Origin: an uncultured Elusimicrobiales bacterium
GTDB taxonomy: Bacteria; Elusimicrobiota; Elusimicrobia; Elusimicrobiales; Elusimicrobiaceae
Direction of reading: 5' to 3'
Length of the DNA: 64,000 nt
Assembly (NCBI GenBank): GCA_910576915.1
Contig: CAJTJT010000004.1
Coordinates: 1 to 64,000, forward strand
Notes under the pieces: model-generated
Told to the model about the DNA's origin: nothing
Database searches by the model: none
The model's input: only the letters and a program-made list of their open reading frames with translations
Position numbers and translations under genes: made by a program
In this document: piece after piece, positions 17,057 through 24,605 of the stretch
Numbering within the stretch: position 1 is the stretch's first letter
Layout: each line of letters opens with the position of its first letter

Positions 17057-18811
17057 TTATTTTAAACAATCTTTTATGTCTTCAGCGATTTGCGCGGGCG
17101 TCAAGCGGCAGCGCGTGAAGATTTCTTCCAGCGGCATGCGGTCGGTAAATTCTTTTTTGCCGCCGCGGCAGAGTAGTTTTAAGTTGCTGTCGCCATAGAA
17201 ACGGGCCACTTTTTCGCCAAAGCCGCCGTCTAATTGGCCGTCTTCTAACGTGACTACGGCGCGGTGGTCGGCTTTTAACGCATTAAGTAGTTCTTCGTCC
17301 AGACCCGTAATAAAACGCGGGTTGATAACAGTCGCGTCCACACCCAGCGTTTTTTTAAGTTCCGCCGCCGCGTCCTGCGCAAGACCTAAAAATCCGCCCA
17401 AGCCCAGGATGGCCACGTCTTTGCCTTTATGCACCGTGTGAAAGCGGTTGTGTTTGGCGTAGTCCGTTTCGTCCTTTACGCCCGTACTGATAACGGGGCC
17501 GGAGGGGACGCGGATCGCCACCGGGCCGGATTTTTGCGTCAGGGCGTATTCCAGCATGGCTTCGTACTCTTCTTTATTGGCGGGAGCCAGATACGTAAGG
17601 CCCGGAATGTTGCCCAGGAGCGTCATATCAAATGTACCCAGGTGCGTGGCGTCCGCGCCGGATAAACCGCCCGCATAAATAAGCAGGGTAATCGGCGAAC
17701 CGTTCAAACACAAATCCTGCGACAGCTGGTCATACGCGCGCTGGATAAACGAACTCATCACGGCAAGCACCGGGCGCGCCCCGGCTTTGGCCATGGCGGA
17801 AGCGTACGCCACCGCGTGTTCTTCGGCGATGCCCACATCCACATATTGTTTGCCCATTTTGGCGCGGAATTCTTTGGTAAATCCGTACGCGCCGGGCGTG
17901 GCGGGGGTAATGGCCGTAACGGTTTTATCAAGTTCGGCTTTCTTTAAAATAAAATCCGTGGTAATGGAGAGGTACGTTTCCGGCGCGGGTGCGGCAGGCT
18001 GACCCAGGCGGTCCAGCGTGCCGGGCAAAATCCAGTGGAACATTTCTTTGTTCTCTTCGGCAGCTTCGCAGCCTTTGCCTTTTAACGTACGCAAGTGCAC
18101 CACCACCGGGCGGGGGGAATCTTTTACTTTTTGGAACGCTTCAATCAGTTTGGCGGTATTATTGCCTTCGTCCACATACACATAGTCAAACCCCAAAGAT
18201 TTGAAAAAGTTAAGTTCCGCCCGGCCTTTCGTTTCGCGCAGCAGGCGGAGGTTTTCGTACAAACCGCCCTGGTTTTCGGCGATGGACATATCGTTATCGT
18301 TTACCAAAATAATGATGTTGCTGCCCAGCACGGCCGCGTTGTTGAGGCCTTCGTACGCTTCGCCGCCGCTTAAGGAACCGTCGCCGATGAGCGCCAGCAC
18401 GTTGCCTTTTTCGCCCTTTAAATCGCGCGCTTTGGCAAGCCCCACGGACAGGCTGACGGACGTAGACGTGTGCCCCACTTTAAACCAGTCGTGCGCGCTT
18501 TCTTCCGGCGCGGTATAACCCGTATATTTGCCGTAGAGTTCCGGGGTGGTAAAGCCTTCTTTGCGCCCCGTCAGCATTTTGTGCGGATAGCACTGGTGGG
18601 ATACGTCAAACACGATTTTATCTTCCGGCGAGTTAAACACGTAATGGAACGCAATTGTCGCCTCCACAATTCCCAGATTGGGGCCGAAGTGGCCGCCCAC
18701 CGTATTTACTTTTTTGATAATCGCTTCGCGCATTTCCTGCGCTAAAACGTCCACTTCCTGCAGAGATAATTTTTTTACGTCTAAAGGTGAATTGATGTTT
18801 TCCAAAACCAT
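17057..18811 (-). CDS. dxs: 1-deoxy-D-xylulose-5-phosphate synthase (variant form)
   Basis: A 584-aa TPP-dependent transketolase-type enzyme; DXS condenses pyruvate and glyceraldehyde-3-phosphate to DXP for isoprenoid, thiamine and pyridoxal synthesis. TPP motif GDGSLSGGEAYEGLNN lies near residue 143, the catalytic Glu region GIAEEHAVAYASAMA near 325, and a C-terminal transketolase domain near 445-575. It is somewhat shorter than standard DXS (about 620 aa). It has FDVSHQCYPHKMLTGR and GHTSTSVSLSVG where typical DXS has WDVGHQ and GHSSTS. This marks a divergent DXS subgroup, so a related transketolase activity is possible. The cupin gene lies 14 nt upstream in the same direction. Confidence 0.85.
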   Translation of the reverse strand: MVLENINSPLDVKKLSLQEVDVLAQEMREAIIKKVNTVGGHFGPNLGIVEATIAFHYVFNSPEDKIVFDVSHQCYPHKMLTGRKEGFTTPELYGKYTGYTAPEESAHDWFKVGHTSTSVSLSVGLAKARDLKGEKGNVLALIGDGSLSGGEAYEGLNNAAVLGSNIIILVNDNDMSIAENQGGLYENLRLLRETKGRAELNFFKSLGFDYVYVDEGNNTAKLIEAFQKVKDSPRPVVVHLRTLKGKGCEAAEENKEMFHWILPGTLDRLGQPAAPAPETYLSITTDFILKKAELDKTVTAITPATPGAYGFTKEFRAKMGKQYVDVGIAEEHAVAYASAMAKAGARPVLAVMSSFIQRAYDQLSQDLCLNGSPITLLIYAGGLSGADATHLGTFDMTLLGNIPGLTYLAPANKEEYEAMLEYALTQKSGPVAIRVPSGPVISTGVKDETDYAKHNRFHTVHKGKDVAILGLGGFLGLAQDAAAELKKTLGVDATVINPRFITGLDEELLNALKADHRAVVTLEDGQLDGGFGEKVARFYGDSNLKLLCRGGKKEFTDRMPLEEIFTRCRLTPAQIAEDIKDCLK

Positions 18812-18825
18812 AGTTATTAAAACTC

Positions 18826-19227
18826 CTATTTATATTCTTCGTCCGTCACCGCTTCCAGCCACGTGGCCGGGCCTTTGGACGGATTGGTTTCTACCGATAC
18901 GTGCACGAACCAGCTGTCCGGCGCGGCTCCGTGCCAATGTTCAACATCGGCCGGGATACGGACGACGTCGCCCTTTTTTAAGATTTGGATTTCCTTGCCG
19001 CGCTCCCGGTAACGTCCTTCGCCGTTTAGCACCAGCAGGATTTGCCCGCCCGCATGTTTATGCCAGTGGGTGCGTGCGCCGGGTTCAAACGTTACGTTTC
19101 CGATGGGGGCGTTAAAAACAGGGTCCGCCGCGCTGAGCATCGTCAGATACGTTTGCCCGGTAAAAAATTTGCCGTAAGGGTTGCTTTCTCCTTGCGCAAA
19201 AACTGTATCAATGGGTGATTTTTTCAT
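18826..19227 (-). CDS. Cupin domain protein
   Basis: A 133-aa single-domain cupin. The first metal-binding motif is FEPGARTHWHKHAGGQILLVLNG (two His and a Gln in place of the usual Glu). The second is GDVVRIPADVEHWHGAAPDSWF. Small cupins of this class include carboxymuconolactone-decarboxylase-associated and quercetinase-like proteins; the substrate is unknown. It is the promoter-proximal gene ahead of the dxs-like gene. A TATAAT (19251-19256, minus strand) and a good GGGAGG site precede the start. Confidence 0.88.
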   Translation of the reverse strand: MKKSPIDTVFAQGESNPYGKFFTGQTYLTMLSAADPVFNAPIGNVTFEPGARTHWHKHAGGQILLVLNGEGRYRERGKEIQILKKGDVVRIPADVEHWHGAAPDSWFVHVSVETNPSKGPATWLEAVTDEEYK

Positions 19228-19250
19228 AGATTTACCTCCCGTATGATAAT

Positions 19251-19281
19251 ATTATAAACGCTGGACTTAACTCCAAGTCAA
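19251..19281 (-). promoter_or_regulatory. Possible promoter of cupin-dxs
   Basis: On the minus strand TTGACT (19276-19281) and TATAAT (19251-19256) are 19 nt apart, longer than ideal. The spacer holds the imperfect palindrome TGGACTTAACTCCA (19262-19275), a possible operator. Confidence 0.4.
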
Positions 19282-19478
19282 GGCCCAGAGGCTGGGCTCC
19301 CAATTTGCCCGCGCCAATCTGATTAGCTGGGCCACACTGCTCAAGACATGTCGCGAACTTACAGAGCCAACGACAAGGCCCAGAGGCTGGGCTCCCAACT
19401 TCTCCGCGCCCATCTGATTAGCTGGGCCACACTGCTCAAGACATGTCGCGAACTTACAGAGCCAACGACAAGGCCCAG
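19279..19478. repeat. Tandem 95-bp repeat (two copies plus a partial third)
   Basis: Units begin at 19279 and 19374, and a 10-nt partial copy at 19469; the period is exactly 95 bp. Each starts CAAGGCCCAGAGGCTGGGCT (a small inverted repeat) and contains CTGATTAGCTGGGCCACACT and GACATGTCGCGAACTTACAG. The two copies differ at only a few positions. Diverged relatives lie at 45800-45985. No convincing coding frame spans it. Confidence 0.85.
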
Positions 19479-19499
19479 CAAAACAACCTATCTTTAAAA

Positions 19500-19508
19500 T
19501 GATAAAAT
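19500..19508 (+). promoter_or_regulatory. Extended -10 promoter of the YbaK gene (leaderless type)
   Basis: TGATAAAAT ends 6 nt before the ATG at 19515. No Shine-Dalgarno sequence fits between, so the mRNA is probably leaderless. Confidence 0.45.
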
Positions 19509-19514
19509 ATATGT

Positions 19515-19988
19515 ATGAACTCCGTAGAAAAAGTACTACAGCACCTGGCCGCCTGCGGCCTGCAAGACCGTTTGAAAACGCTGGATGAATCCAGCGCCAC
19601 CGTGGAACTGGCCGCCGCCGCGCTGGGCTGCAAGCCGGAACTGATTGCAAAAACGCTTTCGTTTGATGTAAACGGCAAAGCCGTTTTAATCGTGGCCGCC
19701 GGGGACGCAAAAGTGGATAACGCTAAATTTAAAGCCTTCTTCGGCCAAAAAGCCAGTATGATTAAGCCCGAACGCGTGGAAGAAATGACGGGTTTTGTGC
19801 CCGGCGGAGTCTGCCCCTTTGCACCCAAGGAGGGGGTAAACGTGTATTTGGACGTATCCCTCAAACGCTTTGAAACCATTTATCCCGCCGGAGGCTCTCG
19901 TAATACGGCCGTTAAATTAACCCCGGCCGAGCTGGAAGCCGCCGCCCGCCCGAGCGCGTGGGTGGACCTATGCAAAGCCTGGGCCTAA
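19515..19988 (+). CDS. YbaK/EbsC family aminoacyl-tRNA deacylase
   Basis: A 157-aa protein of the YbaK/ProX editing superfamily, whose members hydrolyse mischarged tRNAs such as Cys-tRNA(Pro). Supporting blocks are the core strand AKTLSFDVNGKAVLIVAAGDAKVDNAKFKAFFG with the conserved Lys, the glycine loop GFVPGGVCPFAPKEG, and YPAGGSRNTAVKLTPAELE near the end. Which tRNA it edits cannot be read from the sequence. It is monocistronic, next to the 95-bp repeats. Confidence 0.88.
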   Translation: MNSVEKVLQHLAACGLQDRLKTLDESSATVELAAAALGCKPELIAKTLSFDVNGKAVLIVAAGDAKVDNAKFKAFFGQKASMIKPERVEEMTGFVPGGVCPFAPKEGVNVYLDVSLKRFETIYPAGGSRNTAVKLTPAELEAAARPSAWVDLCKAWA

Positions 19989-20055
19989 ATTTCCCTGGAC
20001 AACCCGACAAAATAATACTACAGTAAGGTAAGCCGCCCGCGGGAGGAGGCCCCTT

Positions 20056-20844
20056 ATGAGAAAACTGCTGCTGTTTTTGGTGCTTGGTTTATTTTCATGC
20101 AGTGCATTCGGCCAGAACGCCTATTCCATCGTCAGAGCTCCGACAACGATCAGGACGGCTTTCCAGCCGATTGTTATTTCCCGCACGCTTTTGCTGCCAA
20201 AAGCTCAACTGCCCTTAGCTGTCCGTGCATGCACTTCACGTCATCCTTGCGTTCTTTCCAGGCCTCAAAAAGTTCCCGTTCACATCAATGCCGCCACTAT
20301 TTCCAGAATCTACATGGAAGCGCATTTTGCCATTCCCCGCTTAAACCGTCCGGAAAATATATACGGCGGATATAATTATTTGCGTACCATGACAAAACTT
20401 TCTTACAAATCACCCGATAATATCGAAAATATCTACCAAAACGCTTGGCAAAAAATTAATCTTACCCGCGGGTATAACGGGGCCCATCACATCGTCAACA
20501 AAAGCACGTTGGAGCAAATTCATCAGAATATGAAAGCAAAAGCCCGCGCGCGCGGCGAAGTTTTTACCATTAATTTATCGGAAATGCAAAACAACGCACC
20601 CGCCCTGTTCCACCGCTTACACGGTAACCCGGAATTTACCTCTGTTTTCCATAATAAAGAACGGCAGTTGCAAATTTATTATACTTCGGGAATAAAAGCG
20701 GTAATTGACGATTTTTTTGAGCAAGTTAATTTAATTTCTTGGGAAAGCGAAGGCCTTATTCCGCGAGTACCCCAAAAGGTTATGGAAGGCACTTATTTGG
20801 AAGCCGAACTTTGGTGTAAAATGTTCAACCTGCGTTGGGAATAA
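20056..20844 (+). CDS. Secreted protein with HH and HGN motifs, possible nuclease-like fold
   Basis: A 262-aa protein with a signal peptide (cleavage likely after residue 19, AFG/QN). Residues 20-85 are low in recognisable features. Then comes YNGAHHIVNKSTLEQIHQNM (about 138-157) and NNAPALFHRLHGNPEFTSVFHN (about 178-199). Paired His clusters, an Asn and a small helix in this order recall HNH/AHH-type nuclease modules found at the ends of toxins, but the match is by eye only. No immunity or secretion gene lies beside it. A GGGAGGAGG site precedes the start. Confidence 0.5.
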   Translation: MRKLLLFLVLGLFSCSAFGQNAYSIVRAPTTIRTAFQPIVISRTLLLPKAQLPLAVRACTSRHPCVLSRPQKVPVHINAATISRIYMEAHFAIPRLNRPENIYGGYNYLRTMTKLSYKSPDNIENIYQNAWQKINLTRGYNGAHHIVNKSTLEQIHQNMKAKARARGEVFTINLSEMQNNAPALFHRLHGNPEFTSVFHNKERQLQIYYTSGIKAVIDDFFEQVNLISWESEGLIPRVPQKVMEGTYLEAELWCKMFNLRWE

Positions 20845-20932
20845 ACCCTTTGGACAAAATCCGCGTATACGCAAGGCGGAAAAAATTGTAAAATATATTT
20901 GGAAGTAAAAAATCCATGGAGGATGTACAACT

Positions 20933-21946
20933 ATGACTATTAAAGTAGGTATTAACGGTTTTGGCCGCATCGGTCGCTTCGTGTTCCGCGCGGCTCAAGA
21001 ACGCAATGATATTGAAATCGTCGGTATTAACGACTTGACCCCGGTCGACTATTTGGCTTACATGCTCAAATACGACACCATGCACGGCAAATTCAACGGC
21101 ACCATCGAAGCTGACGTTGAAAACAGCAAACTTATCGTCAACGGCAAAGCCATCCGCGTAACCGCCGAAAAAGATCCCGCCAACCTGGCCTGGGACAAAG
21201 TCGGCGCCGAATACGTGGTGGAATCTACCGGCCTCTTTTTGACCGAAGAAAAAGCCTCCGCCCACATCAAAGCGGGTGCGAAATATGTGGTAATGTCCGC
21301 TCCTTCTAAAGACGCCACCCCGATGTTCGTCGTCGGCGTGAACGAAAAAACCTACAAACCCGGCACCCAGTTCGTTTCCAACGCTTCCTGCACCACGAAC
21401 TGCTTGGCCCCCATCGCCAAAGTTTTGAACGATAAATGGGGTATCAAAGACGGTTTGATGACCACCGTACACTCCACCACCGCCACCCAGAAAACGGTTG
21501 ACGGCGTGTCTATGAAAGACTGGAGAGGCGGCCGCGCCGCTTCCGGCAACATCATTCCTTCTTCCACCGGCGCCGCCAAAGCTGTGGGTAAAGTAATCCC
21601 CGCTTTGAACGGTAAACTTACCGGTATGTCTATGCGCGTTCCGACCTTGGACGTTTCCGTCGTCGACCTCACCGTCAACCTCGAAAAACCGGCCAAATAC
21701 GAAGAAATCTGCGCTGCGATGAAAGAAGCCGCCAACGGCGAACTCAAAGGCATTTTGGGTTACACCGACGAAGCCGTCGTGTCTTCCGACTTCTTGGGCG
21801 ATCCCCGCACGTCTATCTTTGACGCCAAAGCCGGTATCGCTTTGACGGACACCTTCGTGAAAGTCGTTTCTTGGTACGACAACGAAATCGGCTACTCCAA
21901 CAAAGTGCTCGATCTCGTGGCCTATATGGCTTCCGTCAACAAATAA
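20933..21946 (+). CDS. gap: Glyceraldehyde-3-phosphate dehydrogenase, type I
   Basis: A 337-aa NAD-dependent glycolytic enzyme. The N-terminal GINGFGRIGRFVFRA binds NAD. The active-site block is SNASCTTNCLAPIAKVLND (Cys near 153), and the phosphate-binding STGAAKAVGKVIP and closing SWYDNEIGYSNKV are all present. Codon choice is biased towards GCC, AAC, AAA and GGC, as expected for a highly expressed gene. It has a GGAGG site and its own terminator at 21962. The palindrome GCGTATACGC at 20863-20872 lies in the promoter region. Confidence 0.98.
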   Translation: MTIKVGINGFGRIGRFVFRAAQERNDIEIVGINDLTPVDYLAYMLKYDTMHGKFNGTIEADVENSKLIVNGKAIRVTAEKDPANLAWDKVGAEYVVESTGLFLTEEKASAHIKAGAKYVVMSAPSKDATPMFVVGVNEKTYKPGTQFVSNASCTTNCLAPIAKVLNDKWGIKDGLMTTVHSTTATQKTVDGVSMKDWRGGRAASGNIIPSSTGAAKAVGKVIPALNGKLTGMSMRVPTLDVSVVDLTVNLEKPAKYEEICAAMKEAANGELKGILGYTDEAVVSSDFLGDPRTSIFDAKAGIALTDTFVKVVSWYDNEIGYSNKVLDLVAYMASVNK

Positions 21947-21961
21947 GTTTCCTGTAAACTT

Positions 21962-21992
21962 AAAAAGCCGCTCCCTCGGGGGCGGCTTTTTT
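21962..21992 (+). terminator. Terminator of gap
   Basis: AAAAAGCCGC-TCCCTCGGGG-GCGGCTTTTTT directly after the stop codon. Confidence 0.9.
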
Positions 21993-22100
21993 ATGGCCCC
22001 GGCGGATAACGAAACATAAAAAAGCGGGAGATTCTTGTGTGGAAAACTATTTAATTTTATCCGCCGCGCCAATAGCGTTTTCTTGTTTGAAGAAATAAAT

Positions 22101-22161
22101 TCCCCGGCATAGCCGGGGGCTGTAGACAAGAAAAAAACCCCGCCGTTTGGGCGGGGATTTT
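22101..22161 (-). terminator. Terminator of rubrerythrin and adjacent repeated hairpin
   Basis: On the minus strand CCCCGCC-CAAAC-GGCGGGG then TTTTTTT (22131-22161). Next to it is CCCCGGC-ATA-GCCGGGG (22102-22118), a hairpin that recurs near 54268 and 54571. Confidence 0.88.
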
Positions 22162-22181
22162 GTAATAAATTCAAACGGAAA

Positions 22182-22721
22182 TTAGAAGTTTTCCGGGTGA
22201 ATCATGAAGTACGCTTGCGGGTGCGCGCAGACGGGGCACACTTCGGGCGCTTTTTCGCCAATGTGGATGTGGCCGCAGTTGGCGCATTCCCACATTACGA
22301 TACCGGCTTTTTGGAATACTTCTTTCGTTTCCACGTTGTGCAGCAGTTTGCGGTAGCGTTCTTCGTGCATTTTTTCGATTTTGCCTACGGCTTCAAACAA
22401 GTAGGCCAGTTTGGTGAATCCTTCTTCTTTGGCTTCTTTGGCAAACGTGGCATACATGTCGGTCCATTCATAATTTTCGCCGTTGGCGGCATCGAGCAAG
22501 TTTTCGGCCGTAGCGGGGATGTCGTTGCAGTGCAACGCTTTGAACCACAGCTTGGCGTGTTCTTTTTCGTTGTTGGCGGTTTCTTCAAAAATTTTCGCAA
22601 TTTGAACAAACCCTTCTTTTTTCGCTTTGGAAGCGTAGTAAGTATATTTGTTGCGGGCCTGAGATTCGCCGGCAAAAGCGGCCATCAGGTTTTTTTCGGT
22701 TTTAGAGCCTTTGAGTTCCAT
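22182..22721 (-). CDS. Rubrerythrin
   Basis: A 179-aa non-haem iron peroxidase that reduces hydrogen peroxide in anaerobes. The N-terminal ferritin-like four-helix domain has the di-iron ligand motifs ESQARNKYTYYASKA, EETANNEKEHAKLW and EAVGKIEKMHEERY. The C-terminal rubredoxin-like domain (about 143-175) has CANCGHIH and CPVCAHP. It lies 39 nt after the Fur-family gene on the same strand, so peroxide or iron control is expected. The domain order is standard. Confidence 0.96.
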   Translation of the reverse strand: MELKGSKTEKNLMAAFAGESQARNKYTYYASKAKKEGFVQIAKIFEETANNEKEHAKLWFKALHCNDIPATAENLLDAANGENYEWTDMYATFAKEAKEEGFTKLAYLFEAVGKIEKMHEERYRKLLHNVETKEVFQKAGIVMWECANCGHIHIGEKAPEVCPVCAHPQAYFMIHPENF

Positions 22722-22760
22722 TTAATTATCTCCTTTTACGACTACAATCCTTCCGGCGCC

Positions 22761-23216
22761 TTACTTGCGGCACCGTTTGCAAATTCCTTTAAACTGCACG
22801 TTTACACGCTTTACTTCGCCCCAGTTTGAGGCTTCCTGCGGGGGGGTAAAAAGCGTATCCTGCGGGGTGAAAATATCATACACTTCTCCGCATTCCGTGC
22901 AAACAAAATGCGCATGCGGGCGCATATCTCCGTCAAAACGTTCTTTGGAAGAGGATCCCACGCGGGTGAGCAGTTCCATTTCTTCTAATGAGGTAAGGGT
23001 GCGGTATACCGTATCAAGCGACACGTTGGGCATCGTCCGGCGCACCTGCAAAAATACCGCTTCCGCACTGGGGTGCGCGCGCGAGGCCGCCACCGCCCGG
23101 AAAATTTCCCGGCGTTGGTTGGTAACGCGCAGGCCGCGCTGGCGGCATTCGTTTTCGAAAAAATCCAGGCGCGCTTTTAATTCCTGCGCAGAGATGGAAG
23201 TAGATGTATTTTGCAT
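22761..23216 (-). CDS. Fur family transcriptional regulator (PerR-like)
   Basis: A 151-aa repressor. The N-terminal winged helix (about 20-95) includes LRVTNQRREIFRAV, ahPSAEAVF and SLDTVYRTLTSLEEMELL. The C-terminal dimer/metal domain has RPHAHFVCTECGEVYDI and a final CKRC, making two CxxC zinc pairs. The gene leads an operon with rubrerythrin, which suggests the peroxide sensor PerR rather than iron-sensing Fur. Start is the ATG at 23216, just after a likely auto-regulatory operator. Confidence 0.92.
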   Translation of the reverse strand: MQNTSTSISAQELKARLDFFENECRQRGLRVTNQRREIFRAVAASRAHPSAEAVFLQVRRTMPNVSLDTVYRTLTSLEEMELLTRVGSSSKERFDGDMRPHAHFVCTECGEVYDIFTPQDTLFTPPQEASNWGEVKRVNVQFKGICKRCRK

Positions 23217-23221
23217 GTTAT

Positions 23222-23249
23222 TAATAATAATTCTTAATAAAGTATAGCA
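23222..23249 (-). promoter_or_regulatory. Promoter and Per/Fur-type box of the fur-rubrerythrin operon
   Basis: On the minus strand TGCTATACT (23241-23249) is an extended -10. Immediately downstream, 23222-23236 reads TAAGAATTATTATTA, a 7-1-7 inverted repeat resembling PerR boxes, with five of seven positions paired. It would overlap the start site, fitting autorepression. Confidence 0.55.
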
Positions 23250-23344
23250 TAATTTATAAAAAAACGCACTTAAGTTTTTATATTAGCCCCCGCATTTATC
23301 AAACAAAACAGCGCAAGAAAAAGCGGAACGGCTCTTTAATTTGA

Positions 23345-23350
23345 TATCCT
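23345..23350 (+). promoter_or_regulatory. Possible -10 box of the flavoprotein gene (leaderless type)
   Basis: TATCCT ends 6 nt before the ATG at 23357 and no ribosome-binding site is visible. Weak on its own; counted because the spacing recurs elsewhere. Confidence 0.3.
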
Positions 23351-23356
23351 TTATAT

Positions 23357-24547
23357 ATGGATGCGAATGAACTGAAAAATACCGTTTTTCATACCGCCGT
23401 CATCGGCGGCGGCGCCAGCGGACTGTTTTGCGCGGGCAGTTTTAACGCGCGTAAAATCGTGCTGGAAGCCAATGCAAAACCCGCCTTAAAAGTAAGCGTT
23501 TCGGGCGGGGGGAAGTGCAACTTTTCCAACACGCATGTTTCCGCGGCGGATTACCTCAGCCAAAACAAACATTTTTGCAAAAACGCCCTGGCGGCTTTCA
23601 AACCGCAGGATTTTACCCGGTTATTAGACCAGGAACGCATCCCGTGGGAAGAACGCCAAAACGGACAGCTATTTGCCAAAGACGCGCGCGACATCGTCCG
23701 CTTTTTAACGGCGCGCGCCAAACGCCAAAATACACAACTTGCGCTCGGCGTACGCGCATTAAACGTAAAACAGGAAAACGGAATTTTTGTAACCGATACT
23801 TCCGCCGGCCCTGTACGCTCGCAATACCTGGTGCTGGCGGCCGGAGGGCTTTCTTATCCCGCATTGGGGGCCAACGGATTCGGGCTGAAAATCGCGCGCC
23901 AGTTTGGTCTGGCCGAAGCGGAAGAACGTCCCGCACTCGTCGGGCTTACGCTTCCTAAAGAAATTCGCGCCCGTTTTTCCGCCCTGGCCGGGAACAGCGT
24001 TCCGGCGCGCGTGTGGTGCGGCAAAAAAAGTTTTGAGGGCCCCGTCCTTTTTACGCACGACGGCGTCAGCGGCCCGGCCATATTACAAATTTCGCTTTTT
24101 TGTATGCCCGGCGAAACGGTGTATATCGATTTTTTACCCGGGCAAAACGTTGCCAGCGTGTTTGCCGCCGCAAAAAATTCGCACAAAACATTTTCCGGCG
24201 CGCTGGCCGAAAAAGGACTGCCCGCCAAAATCGCCAAAGCGCTGCTCAGCAACTTGGAGCGGGACTTGGCCAACGCTTCTCGCGCCCAGCTGGAAGCCGC
24301 TGCCCTGGCCGTTAACCGTTTTGCGTTTGTCCCTGCCGGGACGGCCGGGCTGACCAAAGCCGAAGTAACGGCGGGGGGAATAGACACGCGGGAAATCAAT
24401 CCTTCCACGTTTGAAGTCCGCCGCGTGCCGGGACTCTATATCATCGGCGAATTATTGGACGTAACGGGCCGGCTGGGAGGCTTCAACCTCCACTGGGCCT
24501 GGAGCAGCGGATTTGCCGCGGCCAAAGCGCTTGAAAAACGGTTTTAA
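23357..24547 (+). CDS. BaiN/YhiN (HI0933) family NAD(P)/FAD-dependent oxidoreductase
   Basis: A 396-aa flavoprotein. The FAD dinucleotide-binding motif AVIGGGASGLFCAG is at about 12-25. The family-specific VSGGGKCNFSN block follows at about 50-60 and LAAGGLSYPALGANGFGLKIA at about 157-177. The C-terminus has GGIDTREINPSTFEVRRVPGLYIIGELLDVTGRLGGFNLHWAWSSG split over residues 338-385, diagnostic for this family. Characterised relatives include a gut bile-acid enzyme, but most members have unknown substrates. The gene diverges from fur. Confidence 0.92.
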   Translation: MDANELKNTVFHTAVIGGGASGLFCAGSFNARKIVLEANAKPALKVSVSGGGKCNFSNTHVSAADYLSQNKHFCKNALAAFKPQDFTRLLDQERIPWEERQNGQLFAKDARDIVRFLTARAKRQNTQLALGVRALNVKQENGIFVTDTSAGPVRSQYLVLAAGGLSYPALGANGFGLKIARQFGLAEAEERPALVGLTLPKEIRARFSALAGNSVPARVWCGKKSFEGPVLFTHDGVSGPAILQISLFCMPGETVYIDFLPGQNVASVFAAAKNSHKTFSGALAEKGLPAKIAKALLSNLERDLANASRAQLEAAALAVNRFAFVPAGTAGLTKAEVTAGGIDTREINPSTFEVRRVPGLYIIGELLDVTGRLGGFNLHWAWSSGFAAAKALEKRF

Positions 24548-24560
24548 CTTCCGCGCGTTT

Positions 24561-24569
24561 TGCTATAAT
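24561..24569 (+). promoter_or_regulatory. Extended -10 promoter of the following membrane protein gene
   Basis: TGCTATAAT, a perfect extended -10, 36 nt before the ATG at 24606 and just after the flavoprotein stop. Confidence 0.6.
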
Positions 24570-24605
24570 ATCAGTAAGAAACAAAAACCGCCGAATGGGG
24601 GAACC

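Noticed and set aside
19279..19478. CRISPR array
   Set aside because: Only two long 95-bp units with no spacers and no cas genes; a plain tandem repeat.
20825..22174. 449-aa minus-strand open frame over gap
   Set aside because: It is antisense to the whole GAPDH gene, rich in Gly, Phe and His as expected from the complement of biased codons, and has no family features.
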